DNA of 64,000 bases from NCBI RefSeq assembly GCF_031202305.1, contig NZ_CP101731.1, positions 3,722,501 to 3,786,500 on the forward strand, in the 5' to 3' direction. Below are positions 45,771 through 53,601 of the stretch, piece by piece. The notes under the pieces were generated by a model. That model saw nothing but the letters and a program-made list of their open reading frames with translations. It was not told where the DNA came from and did no database searches. Source of the DNA: Pelagibacterium sp. 26DY04 (lineage in GTDB: Bacteria > Pseudomonadota > Alphaproteobacteria > Rhizobiales > Devosiaceae). Position 1 is the stretch's first letter, and each line of letters starts with the position of its first letter. The translations under genes were made by a program, and so were the position numbers.

Positions 45771-46715
45771 TTGCAATCTTCTGCCCCCACCCCCGTCCTT
45801 ACCCTGGGCACCCGCGGATCCCCCCTGGCGCTTCGCCAGGCCGAGGAGGTGCGCGACCGCCTGATGGCGCTGCATGGATTGGAGGCCGAGGCCATCGCCA
45901 TCAAGGTGATCAAGACCAGCGGCGACATCATCCAGGACCGCCCATTGTCCGAGGTGGGCGGCAAGGGCCTGTTCACCAAGGAGATCGAGATCGCGCTGGC
46001 CAGCGGCGAGATCGATCTTGCCGTCCATTCGGCCAAGGATGTGGCCACCACTCTGCCCGAGGGCATGATCCTGCCCGCCTATCTGCCGCGTGAAGACGTG
46101 CGCGATGCCTTTTTATCGCTGATCGCCAAGAGCCCCGACCACCTGCCCGAAGGCGCGGTGATCGGGTCGTCCTCTCTGCGCCGCCGCGCCCAGATGAAGC
46201 GCTTCCGCCCCGATTTCCGCACTGTCGAGTTCCGCGGCAATGTCCAGACGCGGCTTAAAAAACTTGCCGATGGGGTGGCCGACGCAACGCTGCTCGCCAT
46301 GGCCGGATTGAACCGGCTGGGCGAGGCCCATCGCGTCACCCACACGCTCGATCTCGCCCATTTCCCTCCCGCCCCGGCGCAAGGGGCGATCGTCATCGAA
46401 ACCCGCGCCGATGACGGCGCCGCCCGGCGTTTTGTCGAACTGCTCGACGATCCCGAGACACGAGTGAAAGTCGAAGCCGAACGCGCTTTCCTCAAGGTCA
46501 TGGATGGGTCCTGCCGCACCCCCATCGCGGCCCTTACGACCCTTGCGGATGGCAAGCTGAGCCTTTTCGGCCAGATCCTCTCCCCTGACGGCGCGGAAGT
46601 CTATGAGGCCGAATTGAGCGCCGACGCCGATGCCGGCGTCGATCTGGGCACGCGTCTGGGCGAAAAACTGCTTGCCGAGGCCGGCCCTGAGTTTATCGAA
46701 CGGCTCAAAGGCTAG
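45771..46715 (+). CDS. hemC: Porphobilinogen deaminase (hydroxymethylbilane synthase)
   Basis: A 314-residue enzyme joining four porphobilinogens. LGTRGSPLALRQAEEV, SAKDVATTLPEG, SSLRRRAQMKRFRPDF and ELRGN-like EFRGNVQTRL are conserved, and C248 in DGSCRTPIAA carries the dipyrromethane cofactor. No ATG fits: the TTG at 45771, with GAGG about 5 nt upstream, gives the usual length. It starts hemC-hemD-mic60-hemY. Confidence 0.95.
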   Translation: MQSSAPTPVLTLGTRGSPLALRQAEEVRDRLMALHGLEAEAIAIKVIKTSGDIIQDRPLSEVGGKGLFTKEIEIALASGEIDLAVHSAKDVATTLPEGMILPAYLPREDVRDAFLSLIAKSPDHLPEGAVIGSSSLRRRAQMKRFRPDFRTVEFRGNVQTRLKKLADGVADATLLAMAGLNRLGEAHRVTHTLDLAHFPPAPAQGAIVIETRADDGAARRFVELLDDPETRVKVEAERAFLKVMDGSCRTPIAALTTLADGKLSLFGQILSPDGAEVYEAELSADADAGVDLGTRLGEKLLAEAGPEFIERLKG

Positions 46716-46719
46716 GGCG

Positions 46720-47460
46720 ATGGCGCCGCGTAGCATTCTCGTCACCCGCCCCCATCCCGATGCCGAGCGCACCGCCGCCGGCCTTGCGGCGCTGGGGCTG
46801 GAACCCATCGTTGCGCCCATGCTCGAAGCCCGTTTCACCGGCGCCGACATCCCCGATGCGGCGCCCTTCGCCGCGCTCGCCGTGACCTCGGCCAATGGAG
46901 TGCGTGCCCTCGCCGCCCATCCCCAAGGCGAGCGTTTTGCCAATCTTCCGGTCTATGCGGTGGGTGATCATACGGCTGCCGAAGCCCGCGCCGTGGGGTT
47001 TGAGAGGATTTCCGCCGCCGGCGGCACGCTCGATGATCTCTGCGCCATCATCCTGGCCGACAAACCCGCCGGGCCGATCTTTTATCCCGCCCCCCTCCAT
47101 CAGAGCGGCGATCTTGCCGGCCGGCTGGCCGAAGCCGGAATCGAGGTCGAGACGCGCATCCTATACCAGATGTGCGCCGCCACGGTGCTCCCGCCCGGTC
47201 TCGACCAGCATCTTATCGATGGCGCGATTGCCGGCGCGGTTTTTTATTCGCGCCGCACCGCCGAGATCTTCGCCGGCCTTGTGTCGGGCAGCCAATACGA
47301 GCAGGTGCGGCGTTCCCTTTCGTGCCTGTGCCTTTCCGAAAAGGTTGCCGAGCCGCTGATCGACGCCCATTTCCCCCGCATCGGCCTTGCCGACGCACCC
47401 AGCCAGGAAGCGATGATGACCCTGGCGCTGGCTTTTTCCCAGGATCAAATCAGTCCATGA
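46720..47460 (+). CDS. hemD: Uroporphyrinogen-III synthase
   Basis: A 246-residue, poorly conserved enzyme that cyclises hydroxymethylbilane with inversion of ring D. The pattern fits: MAPRSILVTRPHPDAERTAAGL at the start, VTSANGVRAL, YAVGDHTAAEARAVGF, and VFYSRRTAEIF in the second domain. It begins 4 nt after hemC, with its ribosome site at the hemC stop. Neighbours confirm the assignment. Confidence 0.92.
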   Translation: MAPRSILVTRPHPDAERTAAGLAALGLEPIVAPMLEARFTGADIPDAAPFAALAVTSANGVRALAAHPQGERFANLPVYAVGDHTAAEARAVGFERISAAGGTLDDLCAIILADKPAGPIFYPAPLHQSGDLAGRLAEAGIEVETRILYQMCAATVLPPGLDQHLIDGAIAGAVFYSRRTAEIFAGLVSGSQYEQVRRSLSCLCLSEKVAEPLIDAHFPRIGLADAPSQEAMMTLALAFSQDQISP

Positions 47461-47550
47461 TGGCCAAAGGCTCGTGGGACGCGCGGACCGGGAGCCGGCA
47501 CAAAAACAATACGAAACCCGCCCGACACCAACCAGATGAGGCAGGCAGAG

Positions 47551-48939
47551 ATGGTCGAAAAGAAATCCGGTCCGGTCAAACCCCCGATCATCGACGCCAA
47601 GCCGCGCACCTCCAACAAGCCGGCGCAAAAGGAAGCCTCCGCGTCCCAGGCCGCCGACCCGACCGAGCCGACGCCGAACCCCGCTCGGGAACCAAACGCA
47701 GCCGACCAGCCTGCCGCTTCCGAGACCAGCAAGACCGACGCCGCCCTCAAAAGCGGGCAATCGGAACCTGGGCCGGACAAAGCCGATTCGGTAAAGCCAA
47801 CCGCTTCCCGCCCCGAAGCCATCCCGTCCGAGCCGGCCGGGCCGGCCGGGCCTGCCCCCGCGTCGGCAGAACCTGCCACTCCTGTCGGTGCCCTGCTCAT
47901 CGCCGCCGCCGGAGGCGGATTGATCGGGGTTGCCCTGGCCTATGGGCTCGCCAGCTTCGGTCTCTGGCCCCAGGCCGCCGCCGACGCGTCCGCCCTCTCG
48001 GCGCTTCAATCGCGTACCGCCGAGCTTGAAGCCAGCCTCACTGAGCGCGCCGGCGAGACCGCAGATTTCGAAACCCGCCTCGAAGACCTCCAGCTCCAGG
48101 TTTCGACCCTGGAGCCGCCCGAGCCAGTCTCCACCGAAGGTCTCGCCGTCCAGGCCGACCTCGACGCCCTGGCCAGCCAGATTTCCGATCTTTCCGCCCG
48201 CATCGAGGCCGTCGCCGCCGGGGCCTCGGGCGATGAGGTCACCGACGTCGCCCAGAACCTCTCGGGCCTTTCAAGCCAGGTAGCCGCGCTCACCGAACGG
48301 CTCGACGCCATCGAGCCGCAGGTCGCCGAAGCCGCCCCTGCGCTCGAATTGGCAATGACCCGGCTGGACGATCTCGATGCGCGGATTGCCGACCAGTCCG
48401 ATTTCGAGGCCGTTGCCTCCGAGCGCGACCGCATCGCCCGGCTCCCCGCAGCGCTCGGCGCGCTCGAAACCGCCATTGCCTCGGGCGCGCCCTTTGCCAC
48501 CCAGCTCGCCAAGGTCGAAACGCTGCTGCCCGCGCTCGAAATCCCCGCGCCGACCCATGACGCCGCCGCCACCGGCGTCACCCCGCCGGCAACGCTTCTG
48601 GCCGATTTCCGCGCCGCCATCCCCGCCATGCTCGCCGCCACCCCGCGCGACCCGCAGGCCAATTGGGCCCAGACGCTTCTCGATCAGGCCGCCTCGACTC
48701 TCGCCCTGCGCCCCACCGATGGCGATTCGCCGCAAGGCCTCGTCGGCCGCACCGAAGCCGCCCTCGCCGCCGGCGATCTGGCTGGTGCGCAAACTGCCTT
48801 TGCCGCCCTTCCGCAGCCCATGCAGCAAGCCGCTCCCGGTTTCGCCGAGGCGCTGACCCGGGCTCAGCTCGCCCAGGCCCTGCTTGAAACCGTTCGTTCC
48901 GCCGATCCTGCCGCTACCCCGGCGGAGGCCGCCCAATGA
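47551..48939 (+). CDS. Mitofilin/Mic60-like inner-membrane protein
   Basis: A 462-residue protein. The first 115 residues are Pro/Ala/Glu-rich and disordered; one transmembrane segment follows (VGALLIAAAGGGLIGVALAY, about residues 112-135); then a long coiled-coil region to about residue 330; and a C-terminal mitofilin signature domain. Alphaproteobacterial Mic60 homologues shape the inner membrane and mark contact sites, and lie in the heme cluster as here. The start at 47551 follows GAGG by 9 nt; an ATG 15 bp earlier is possible. It overlaps hemY by 4 bp. Confidence 0.85.
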   Translation: MVEKKSGPVKPPIIDAKPRTSNKPAQKEASASQAADPTEPTPNPAREPNAADQPAASETSKTDAALKSGQSEPGPDKADSVKPTASRPEAIPSEPAGPAGPAPASAEPATPVGALLIAAAGGGLIGVALAYGLASFGLWPQAAADASALSALQSRTAELEASLTERAGETADFETRLEDLQLQVSTLEPPEPVSTEGLAVQADLDALASQISDLSARIEAVAAGASGDEVTDVAQNLSGLSSQVAALTERLDAIEPQVAEAAPALELAMTRLDDLDARIADQSDFEAVASERDRIARLPAALGALETAIASGAPFATQLAKVETLLPALEIPAPTHDAAATGVTPPATLLADFRAAIPAMLAATPRDPQANWAQTLLDQAASTLALRPTDGDSPQGLVGRTEAALAAGDLAGAQTAFAALPQPMQQAAPGFAEALTRAQLAQALLETVRSADPAATPAEAAQ

Positions 48940-50309
48940 TCCGTCTCGTTTATTATCTCGCCCTGAGCCTTATCGTCGCGCTGGGTGCCGCTTGGCTCAT
49001 CGCGCTTCCGGGCACCGTCGAAATCGCCTTCGGCTCCTGGCGCATGAGCCCCGACTTGGGTACGGCGCTCTTCGTGGTCATCGCCATCATTGTCCTGGCC
49101 ATCGTCCTTTGGGCCATCATCCGCCGGGTGATCGGCGCGCCCGCCGCCATCGCCCGCGCCAATGCCCGCCGCCGCGAACGCGCCGGCGTCGAAGCGCTCT
49201 CGGACGGCATGATTGCGCTCCAGGCCGGCGAATTCGCCCGCGCCCGCATGCTGGCCCGCGATGCGAGGACCAAGCTCCCCGACAACCCGGCTGCCCAGCT
49301 CCTCGAAGCCCGCGCCGAACTCGCCCTGGGCGACCTCTCCTCGGCCCGCGAGCATTACCGCGCGCTGATCTCGAGTGATCGCACCGCGCTCGCCGCGCTT
49401 TCTGGGCTCTACGAGCAGGCCCGCACCCAGAACCGCTCCGCCGCCGCCATCACCTTCGCGCGCAAGGCCCTGGCCATTTCCCCCAGCCTCGACTGGGCGT
49501 CCGAAGCCGTGTTCGACGATCTTGCCACGCGCGGCGCCTGGGCCGACGCCCTCGACATGAGCGCCTCGCTCCCCGCCCGCACGCGGGCGCAAAAAGCCGC
49601 CAAGAAGCGCCGCCAGGGCGTGCTGGAAACCGCGCTCGCCCTGGCCATTGAGGAAACAGAGCCCGACACCGCCTATGAACACGCCAACAAGGCCTTGAAG
49701 GCCATTCCCGATTTCGTGCCCGCTGCGCTGGTGGCCGCCCGCATTCTTATCAATCGCGGCGACACGCGCCGGGCGTCTTCGCTCCTGCGCCGCGTCTGGC
49801 GCGCCAGCCACCACCCCGACGCGGCGACGCTTTATGCCCATGTCAAGCCGGGCGCCTCGGCGCTCGAGCGCTTGAAACGCACCCAAGCCCTGATCGAAAC
49901 CCCCGACAGCCACCCGGCTGCCGCCATCGTCCTCGCCCGCGCCGCCATCGACGCCTATGACTGGAGCACCGCCCGCAACGCGCTCGCCCCGTTTGTCGGC
50001 AATTCCCCCACCCGCCAGATGTGCCTTTTGATGGCCGAGATCGAGGAAGGCCAGTCCGGCGATCAGGGCAAGGCCCGCGAATGGCTTTCCCGAGCCGTCA
50101 ACGCCCCTGCCGACCCGGCCTGGACCACCGATGGCATCACCTCGGACGATTGGGCCCCTGCCTCTCCGGTCACCGGGCGCCTGGACGCCTTCGAATGGAA
50201 GGTTCCCCTGGAAACCCGCGCCCTCACGCGTGCTCCTTCCCAAGCCACGCCCGATCCCCTTCCGGCCCCCGCCGAGCCGGCTCAAACGCAACCTCAACCT
50301 TCATCCTGA
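48936..50309 (+). CDS. hemY: HemY-like TPR membrane protein
   Basis: A 457-residue protein with two N-terminal helices (about residues 5-25 and 40-62), the HemY_N domain (residues 25-130), and TPR repeats in the remainder (FARARMLARDARTK; PAAQLLEARAELALGDLSSAREHYRAL). The name comes from its position with heme genes; it is not the HemY-type protoporphyrinogen oxidase of Gram-positives. ATG overlaps the mic60 stop (ATGA), so coupling is likely. The C terminus is Pro-rich. Confidence 0.9.
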   Translation: MIRLVYYLALSLIVALGAAWLIALPGTVEIAFGSWRMSPDLGTALFVVIAIIVLAIVLWAIIRRVIGAPAAIARANARRRERAGVEALSDGMIALQAGEFARARMLARDARTKLPDNPAAQLLEARAELALGDLSSAREHYRALISSDRTALAALSGLYEQARTQNRSAAAITFARKALAISPSLDWASEAVFDDLATRGAWADALDMSASLPARTRAQKAAKKRRQGVLETALALAIEETEPDTAYEHANKALKAIPDFVPAALVAARILINRGDTRRASSLLRRVWRASHHPDAATLYAHVKPGASALERLKRTQALIETPDSHPAAAIVLARAAIDAYDWSTARNALAPFVGNSPTRQMCLLMAEIEEGQSGDQGKAREWLSRAVNAPADPAWTTDGITSDDWAPASPVTGRLDAFEWKVPLETRALTRAPSQATPDPLPAPAEPAQTQPQPSS

Positions 50310-50389
50310 AAAAGCCGTCCCTGCCCGCCTTTGCCCTTGCGAATTACCCGCACCCCCAGTAAAAGGACGCCCATCCGCCTCCGGGCCAA

Positions 50390-50465
50390 GCCGCTTTAGC
50401 TCAGTTGGTAGAGCACATCATTCGTAATGATGGGGTCGCGTGTTCGAGTCACGCAAGCGGCACCA
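50390..50465 (+). tRNA. tRNA-Thr (anticodon CGT)
   Basis: A 76-nt cloverleaf. The acceptor stem is GCCGCTT/AAGCGGC with discriminator A and an encoded CCA. The D arm holds TAGCTCAGTTGGTAGAGCA, the anticodon stem is CATCA/TGATG with loop TTCGTAA (anticodon CGT, reading ACG), and the T arm is GCGTG-TTCGAGT-CACGC. It lies 80 bp after hemY and is alone. Confidence 0.97.
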
Positions 50466-50582
50466 CTTCCTTTTCATTGCCGCTGACCGCAAGCCGCCCG
50501 ATCACGCCTTGTGATCCGCGCGTCCTGGGCCGACAATGGCGCGCCGATCCCGTGCATCCCCGCACCGGGCGAGGAGAAAAGG

Positions 50583-50873
50583 ATGAGCGATATGTCCAAT
50601 GATCACCCCGCGATCGATCTCGATGCGGCGCTGTCCCGCCTTGAGGGCTGGGAGAAAACGCCCGCGGGCGCCATATCGAGAAGCTTCAAGTTCAAGGATT
50701 TTACCGAGGCTTTCGCCTTTATGACCCGTGTGGCGCTTTTGGCCGAAAAGGCCAACCATCACCCGGACTGGTCCAACAGTTACAACCGCGTGACGATCAC
50801 GCTCAAGACTCACGACAAGAACGCTGTCACGCAAAAGGACATCGATCTGGCGACGGCCATTTCCGCGCTTTAA
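50583..50873 (+). CDS. phhB: 4a-hydroxytetrahydrobiopterin dehydratase
   Basis: A 96-residue pterin-4a-carbinolamine dehydratase, which recycles the pterin cofactor of phenylalanine hydroxylase. The catalytic signature [22 protein letters not shown] is intact. GGAG sits about 6 nt before this ATG. No phenylalanine hydroxylase gene is in the window, so the physiological partner is unknown. Its last 4 bp overlap the convergent membrane gene. Confidence 0.94.
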   Translation: MSDMSNDHPAIDLDAALSRLEGWEKTPAGAISRSFKFKDFTEAFAFMTRVALLAEKANHHPDWSNSYNRVTITLKTHDKNAVTQKDIDLATAISAL

Positions 50874-51427
50874 GCCGCCGGCGCCGTCGTCCTCAGCGCC
50901 ACGCGCCGCACGCCCAGCCAGCCCAGATAGAGGGCGAGGGCGATCGAGAGCGTCTCATGGTAGACGGCAAGATCGGGCACGAAGATCCGCGCCAGATGCC
51001 CGATCGCCAGCCCAGCCGGCACCAGCGCCGCCGTCGTCGGCGCGCCGGGCGCCTTGCTGAAATGGATGGCAAAGGCGGTGAGCCCCGCCACCACGAACAC
51101 CAGCGCCAGCAGGTAGAAGGGGGTAAAGACGATATCGGCATGCCCCACCGTCCCCTCCGCCATGGCCCCGAGCACCCCCGAGGTCAGAACGATGATCATC
51201 ACCATGGCAAAGGAAAACGCCCCGAAGGCGCAAAGCGCGATTCCCACGCGCCCAGGTTTGACCATGCCGGGCAGGTCCTTGAGCGTCCAGATGCCGCAGC
51301 CGGCCAGCACCATGCCCACCGTGGTGACAGTCCCCCCCGCCACCGTAATCTGGGCGCCGGTGAGCATAATGGCTTCTCCGAGGGCCCATAGAGCACAGCC
51401 GGCAAGCAGGATGGCGGCAAGAATCAT
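50870..51427 (-). CDS. Hypothetical membrane protein, six helices
   Basis: A 185-residue protein that is hydrophobic throughout, with about six segments (near residues 3-20, 28-48, 60-85, 98-120, 130-145 and 155-175). I do not recognise the family. MVKPGRVG and HFSKAPG are short polar turns. It is transcribed alone, convergent with phhB. The first codons [11 protein letters not shown] resemble a lipobox, but the sequence continues hydrophobic, so a lipoprotein is unlikely. Confidence 0.6.
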   Translation of the reverse strand: MILAAILLAGCALWALGEAIMLTGAQITVAGGTVTTVGMVLAGCGIWTLKDLPGMVKPGRVGIALCAFGAFSFAMVMIIVLTSGVLGAMAEGTVGHADIVFTPFYLLALVFVVAGLTAFAIHFSKAPGAPTTAALVPAGLAIGHLARIFVPDLAVYHETLSIALALYLGWLGVRRVALRTTAPAA

Positions 51428-51871
51428 GGTGGTTTCCGGTATTGAGCCGCCCGCGCCAAAAAGCCCGGACGGGAAGTGAACCTATATTGGCGATCGGGGT
51501 CCGATCGCTCGATCAATCAGCTTGGAGCGGCCATCGGGGTTCATCGGGCCCGTTGCGCTCTTTGTCGATAAAGGGTCGCAGGCACGCTGGGAACGTGACA
51601 AATCTGCTCACCGACAACCATCCGCCTCCCAACGCACACATCGCCATTGCCAACGCGGCGTCATCTAACCCCTCGTCGGGGCAAAGACAACATCGTGAGG
51701 GGCGCCATTGTCCGGTCATAACCGGCTATGGCGGAACGCACCGTCCCCTGTGGCAGGTAAACGACAGACGGCAAAATCCTTGCTCACGCTCTGTTGCCCC
51801 CGCTTGAGCCTGACGGTCCCTCTCCTTAACCTTGGGGTGAAATTGTCCTCCTGCCCAAGACGAGCCGGTTC
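51428..51871. other. 444-bp gap before the TerB-like gene
   Basis: No convincing gene is visible; the reading frames lack family features and ribosome sites. A short hairpin, CCCC-tcgtc-GGGG, is at about 51670-51682. The region should contain the divergent promoters of the membrane-protein gene and terB-like gene, but none could be named with confidence. Confidence 0.4.
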
Positions 51872-52348
51872 ATGTTCGACGCCATTGCCCGCCTTTTCGG
51901 CCAGCCCGAAACCAACGCCGCCCAGCCCATGGAGCCGCGCATGGCGGTTGCCGCGCTGCTCGTGCACCTGGCTTCCGTCGATGGCGCTTCGAGCCCCATC
52001 GAAGCCAAGGCGATCGCCAACGCGCTCAAGGACCACTATGATCTGGAGGAAGGAGAGGTCAAAAAGCTTCTTGCCGAAGCGCGACGCCGCGATCGCGACG
52101 CGGTCGATTTCTACCAGTTCACCACCCGGCTGGCCCGGCTCGAGGAAGCCGAGAAGATCGAGATCATCAGGATGATGTGGCAGGTGGTCTTTGCCGATGA
52201 TTCCAATCACGAGCTCGAGGACAACATGGTCTGGCGCGTGGCCGAGTTGATCGGCGTCTCCTCGCGCCAGCGCACGATATTGCGCAATCAGGCCAAGCGC
52301 TCCACCACCCCGCCCGATACCGTTCCGCAAGACGGCGAAGAAGGCTGA
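51872..52348 (+). CDS. TerB-family tellurite-resistance-like protein
   Basis: A 158-residue helical protein of the TerB superfamily: AVAALLVHLASVDGASSPIEAKAIANALKDHYDL, then IEIIRMMWQVVFADDSNHELEDNMVWRVAELIGVS. The paired acidic segments (VDGASS, ADDSNHELED) match the metal-binding face of TerB. Stand-alone copies are common in alphaproteobacteria, and a role in tellurite resistance should not be assumed. Confidence 0.85.
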   Translation: MFDAIARLFGQPETNAAQPMEPRMAVAALLVHLASVDGASSPIEAKAIANALKDHYDLEEGEVKKLLAEARRRDRDAVDFYQFTTRLARLEEAEKIEIIRMMWQVVFADDSNHELEDNMVWRVAELIGVSSRQRTILRNQAKRSTTPPDTVPQDGEEG

Positions 52349-52362
52349 CCGGCCAACTCTCC

Positions 52363-52391
52363 CATTTTGCAATGCCAGCAATTGCAAAATG
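52363..52391. promoter_or_regulatory. 11-bp inverted repeat after the TerB-like gene
   Basis: CATTTTGCAAT and ATTGCAAAATG pair perfectly around 7 nt, starting 15 nt after the terB-like stop. There is no T run, so it is not a standard terminator. It could be a 3' stabilising hairpin or an operator for a transcript starting in the following 150 bp. Confidence 0.45.
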
Positions 52392-52540
52392 CAATGCCGG
52401 CCCGCGATCGGGTTCCTGGGTTTAGACTAAAATTGCAGCGATTGCGCCGGTTCTGCTCCATGGGGCAGATTTGGCACGCCGCATGCATTGCTCCATCCAT
52501 CCGGAACTTTGTGTGTTGCGTACCGGGTAAACTCTTGCAA

Positions 52541-52577
52541 AGGCCCCAGCCTCGCGTAACTGAGGCGGGCCTTTTTT
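52541..52577 (+). terminator. Rho-independent terminator upstream of yggT
   Basis: AGGCCC (52541-52546) pairs with GGGCCT (52567-52572), and inside it GCCTC (52549-52553) with GAGGC (52562-52566), followed by six T. It lies 190 bp after terB-like and 92 bp before yggT. It ends either the terB-like transcript or a small RNA starting in this gap, or acts as an attenuator for yggT. Confidence 0.8.
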
Positions 52578-52668
52578 CTTGCCCAGCTCGATACGGCCGC
52601 GGCGGCAACCATTTCTTTTCCCGTTTGAGCACTTTATATAAACCCCGATCGCGAAAAAGGGACCGCCC

Positions 52669-52974
52669 ATGCTGTTTGGACTTTTGCAGTTTATCGACGT
52701 CGTGCTGAGCCTCGTCATCTTCATCATGATCGCTCAGGTGATCGTGAGCTGGCTTTTGGCTTTCAACATCCTCAACATGTCCAACCAGTTCGTGGCCACC
52801 ATCGCCAACGCGCTCTGGCAATTGACCAATCCGCTGCTCGCCCCCATCAGGCGCATGCTGCCTAACTTCGGCGGTTTGGACATTTCGCCCATCATCTTGT
52901 TCCTGGCGATCTATTTCATTCGCCTGGTGATCCTTTATCCCTTGATGCGCCAGGTCGCGATGCAGGGCCTCTGA
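52669..52974 (+). CDS. yggT: YggT-family membrane protein
   Basis: A 101-residue protein with two hydrophobic segments (about residues 5-33 and 72-92) around the conserved SWLLAFNILNM...LTNPLLAPIRRMLPNFGGLDISPI block. YggT proteins are poorly characterised inner-membrane proteins linked to osmotic or cation tolerance and, in some bacteria, to division. It precedes yggU by 18 bp, the usual pairing. Confidence 0.93.
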   Translation: MLFGLLQFIDVVLSLVIFIMIAQVIVSWLLAFNILNMSNQFVATIANALWQLTNPLLAPIRRMLPNFGGLDISPIILFLAIYFIRLVILYPLMRQVAMQGL

Positions 52975-52992
52975 TCGAGGGCCTGTCCGGCC

Positions 52993-53313
52993 GTGACCGT
53001 CCCGGCCTTTTTCACCCTCACCCCCGATGGCGCGCGGCTTGCCCTGCGCGTCACGCCCAATGCGCGCACCGCCCTGATCGATGGGCCCGAACTGCGTGCC
53101 GACGGCTCCTGCGCCCTCAAGGTTCGCGTGGCTGCCCCGCCCGACAAGGGCGCCGCCAATGCCGCCGTCCTCACGCTTCTTGCCAAAGTCACCGGCCTTC
53201 CCAAATCCGCCTTCACTCTCATCAGCGGGCAAACCAGCCGCTCAAAGCTCGTGGCCATTGCCGGCGACCCCCAACGCCTCGCCACCATTCTGGCGCGACT
53301 TTCCTTCCGATAG
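52993..53313 (+). CDS. yggU: DUF167 family protein YggU
   Basis: A 106-residue protein of the DUF167/YggU family: ALRVTPNARTALIDG, LKVRVAAPPDKGAANAAVLTLLA and FTLISGQTSRSKLVAI. Function is not established. The start is a GTG at 52993, as no ATG fits; no strong ribosome site is visible. It follows yggT directly. Confidence 0.88.
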   Translation: MTVPAFFTLTPDGARLALRVTPNARTALIDGPELRADGSCALKVRVAAPPDKGAANAAVLTLLAKVTGLPKSAFTLISGQTSRSKLVAIAGDPQRLATILARLSFR

Positions 53314-53601
53314 GTCAATACTGATGCAGCGCCGTCCTTGTTGCGATTCAAGGCGCTAACATCAAATAAGCCAGCAACCCTGACCAATAAAGGCACAAGA
53401 ATATCGATTGCCTCTAGCCGTGGGTTCCGCCTATCTTCCTTTCGGAACTGCGCTGCGTCGCAGATCTGCGTCCATCCCAGGGAGAGGGAACGTTGGGAGG
53501 GGCGGGAAGGATAATAAACCGGACCGGGCGGAAGTTTTCGGCCAGCGCGGCCGCACCCTTCCTTGAGCCCTTTCCGGGCTAAAAGTGAGGGGAATAAGAC
53601 T

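Noticed and set aside
48936..50309. Protoporphyrinogen oxidase function for hemY
   Set aside because: The protein has two membrane helices and TPR repeats and lacks an FAD-binding motif; only the name is shared with the oxidase.
50870..51427. Lipoprotein call for the membrane protein because of LLAGC near the start
   Set aside because: The residues after the cysteine remain hydrophobic and the protein continues as a multi-helix membrane protein.
51513..51719. Small Cys-rich frame in the gap before the TerB-like gene
   Set aside because: No ribosome site, no recognisable pattern, and the position is consistent with a promoter region.
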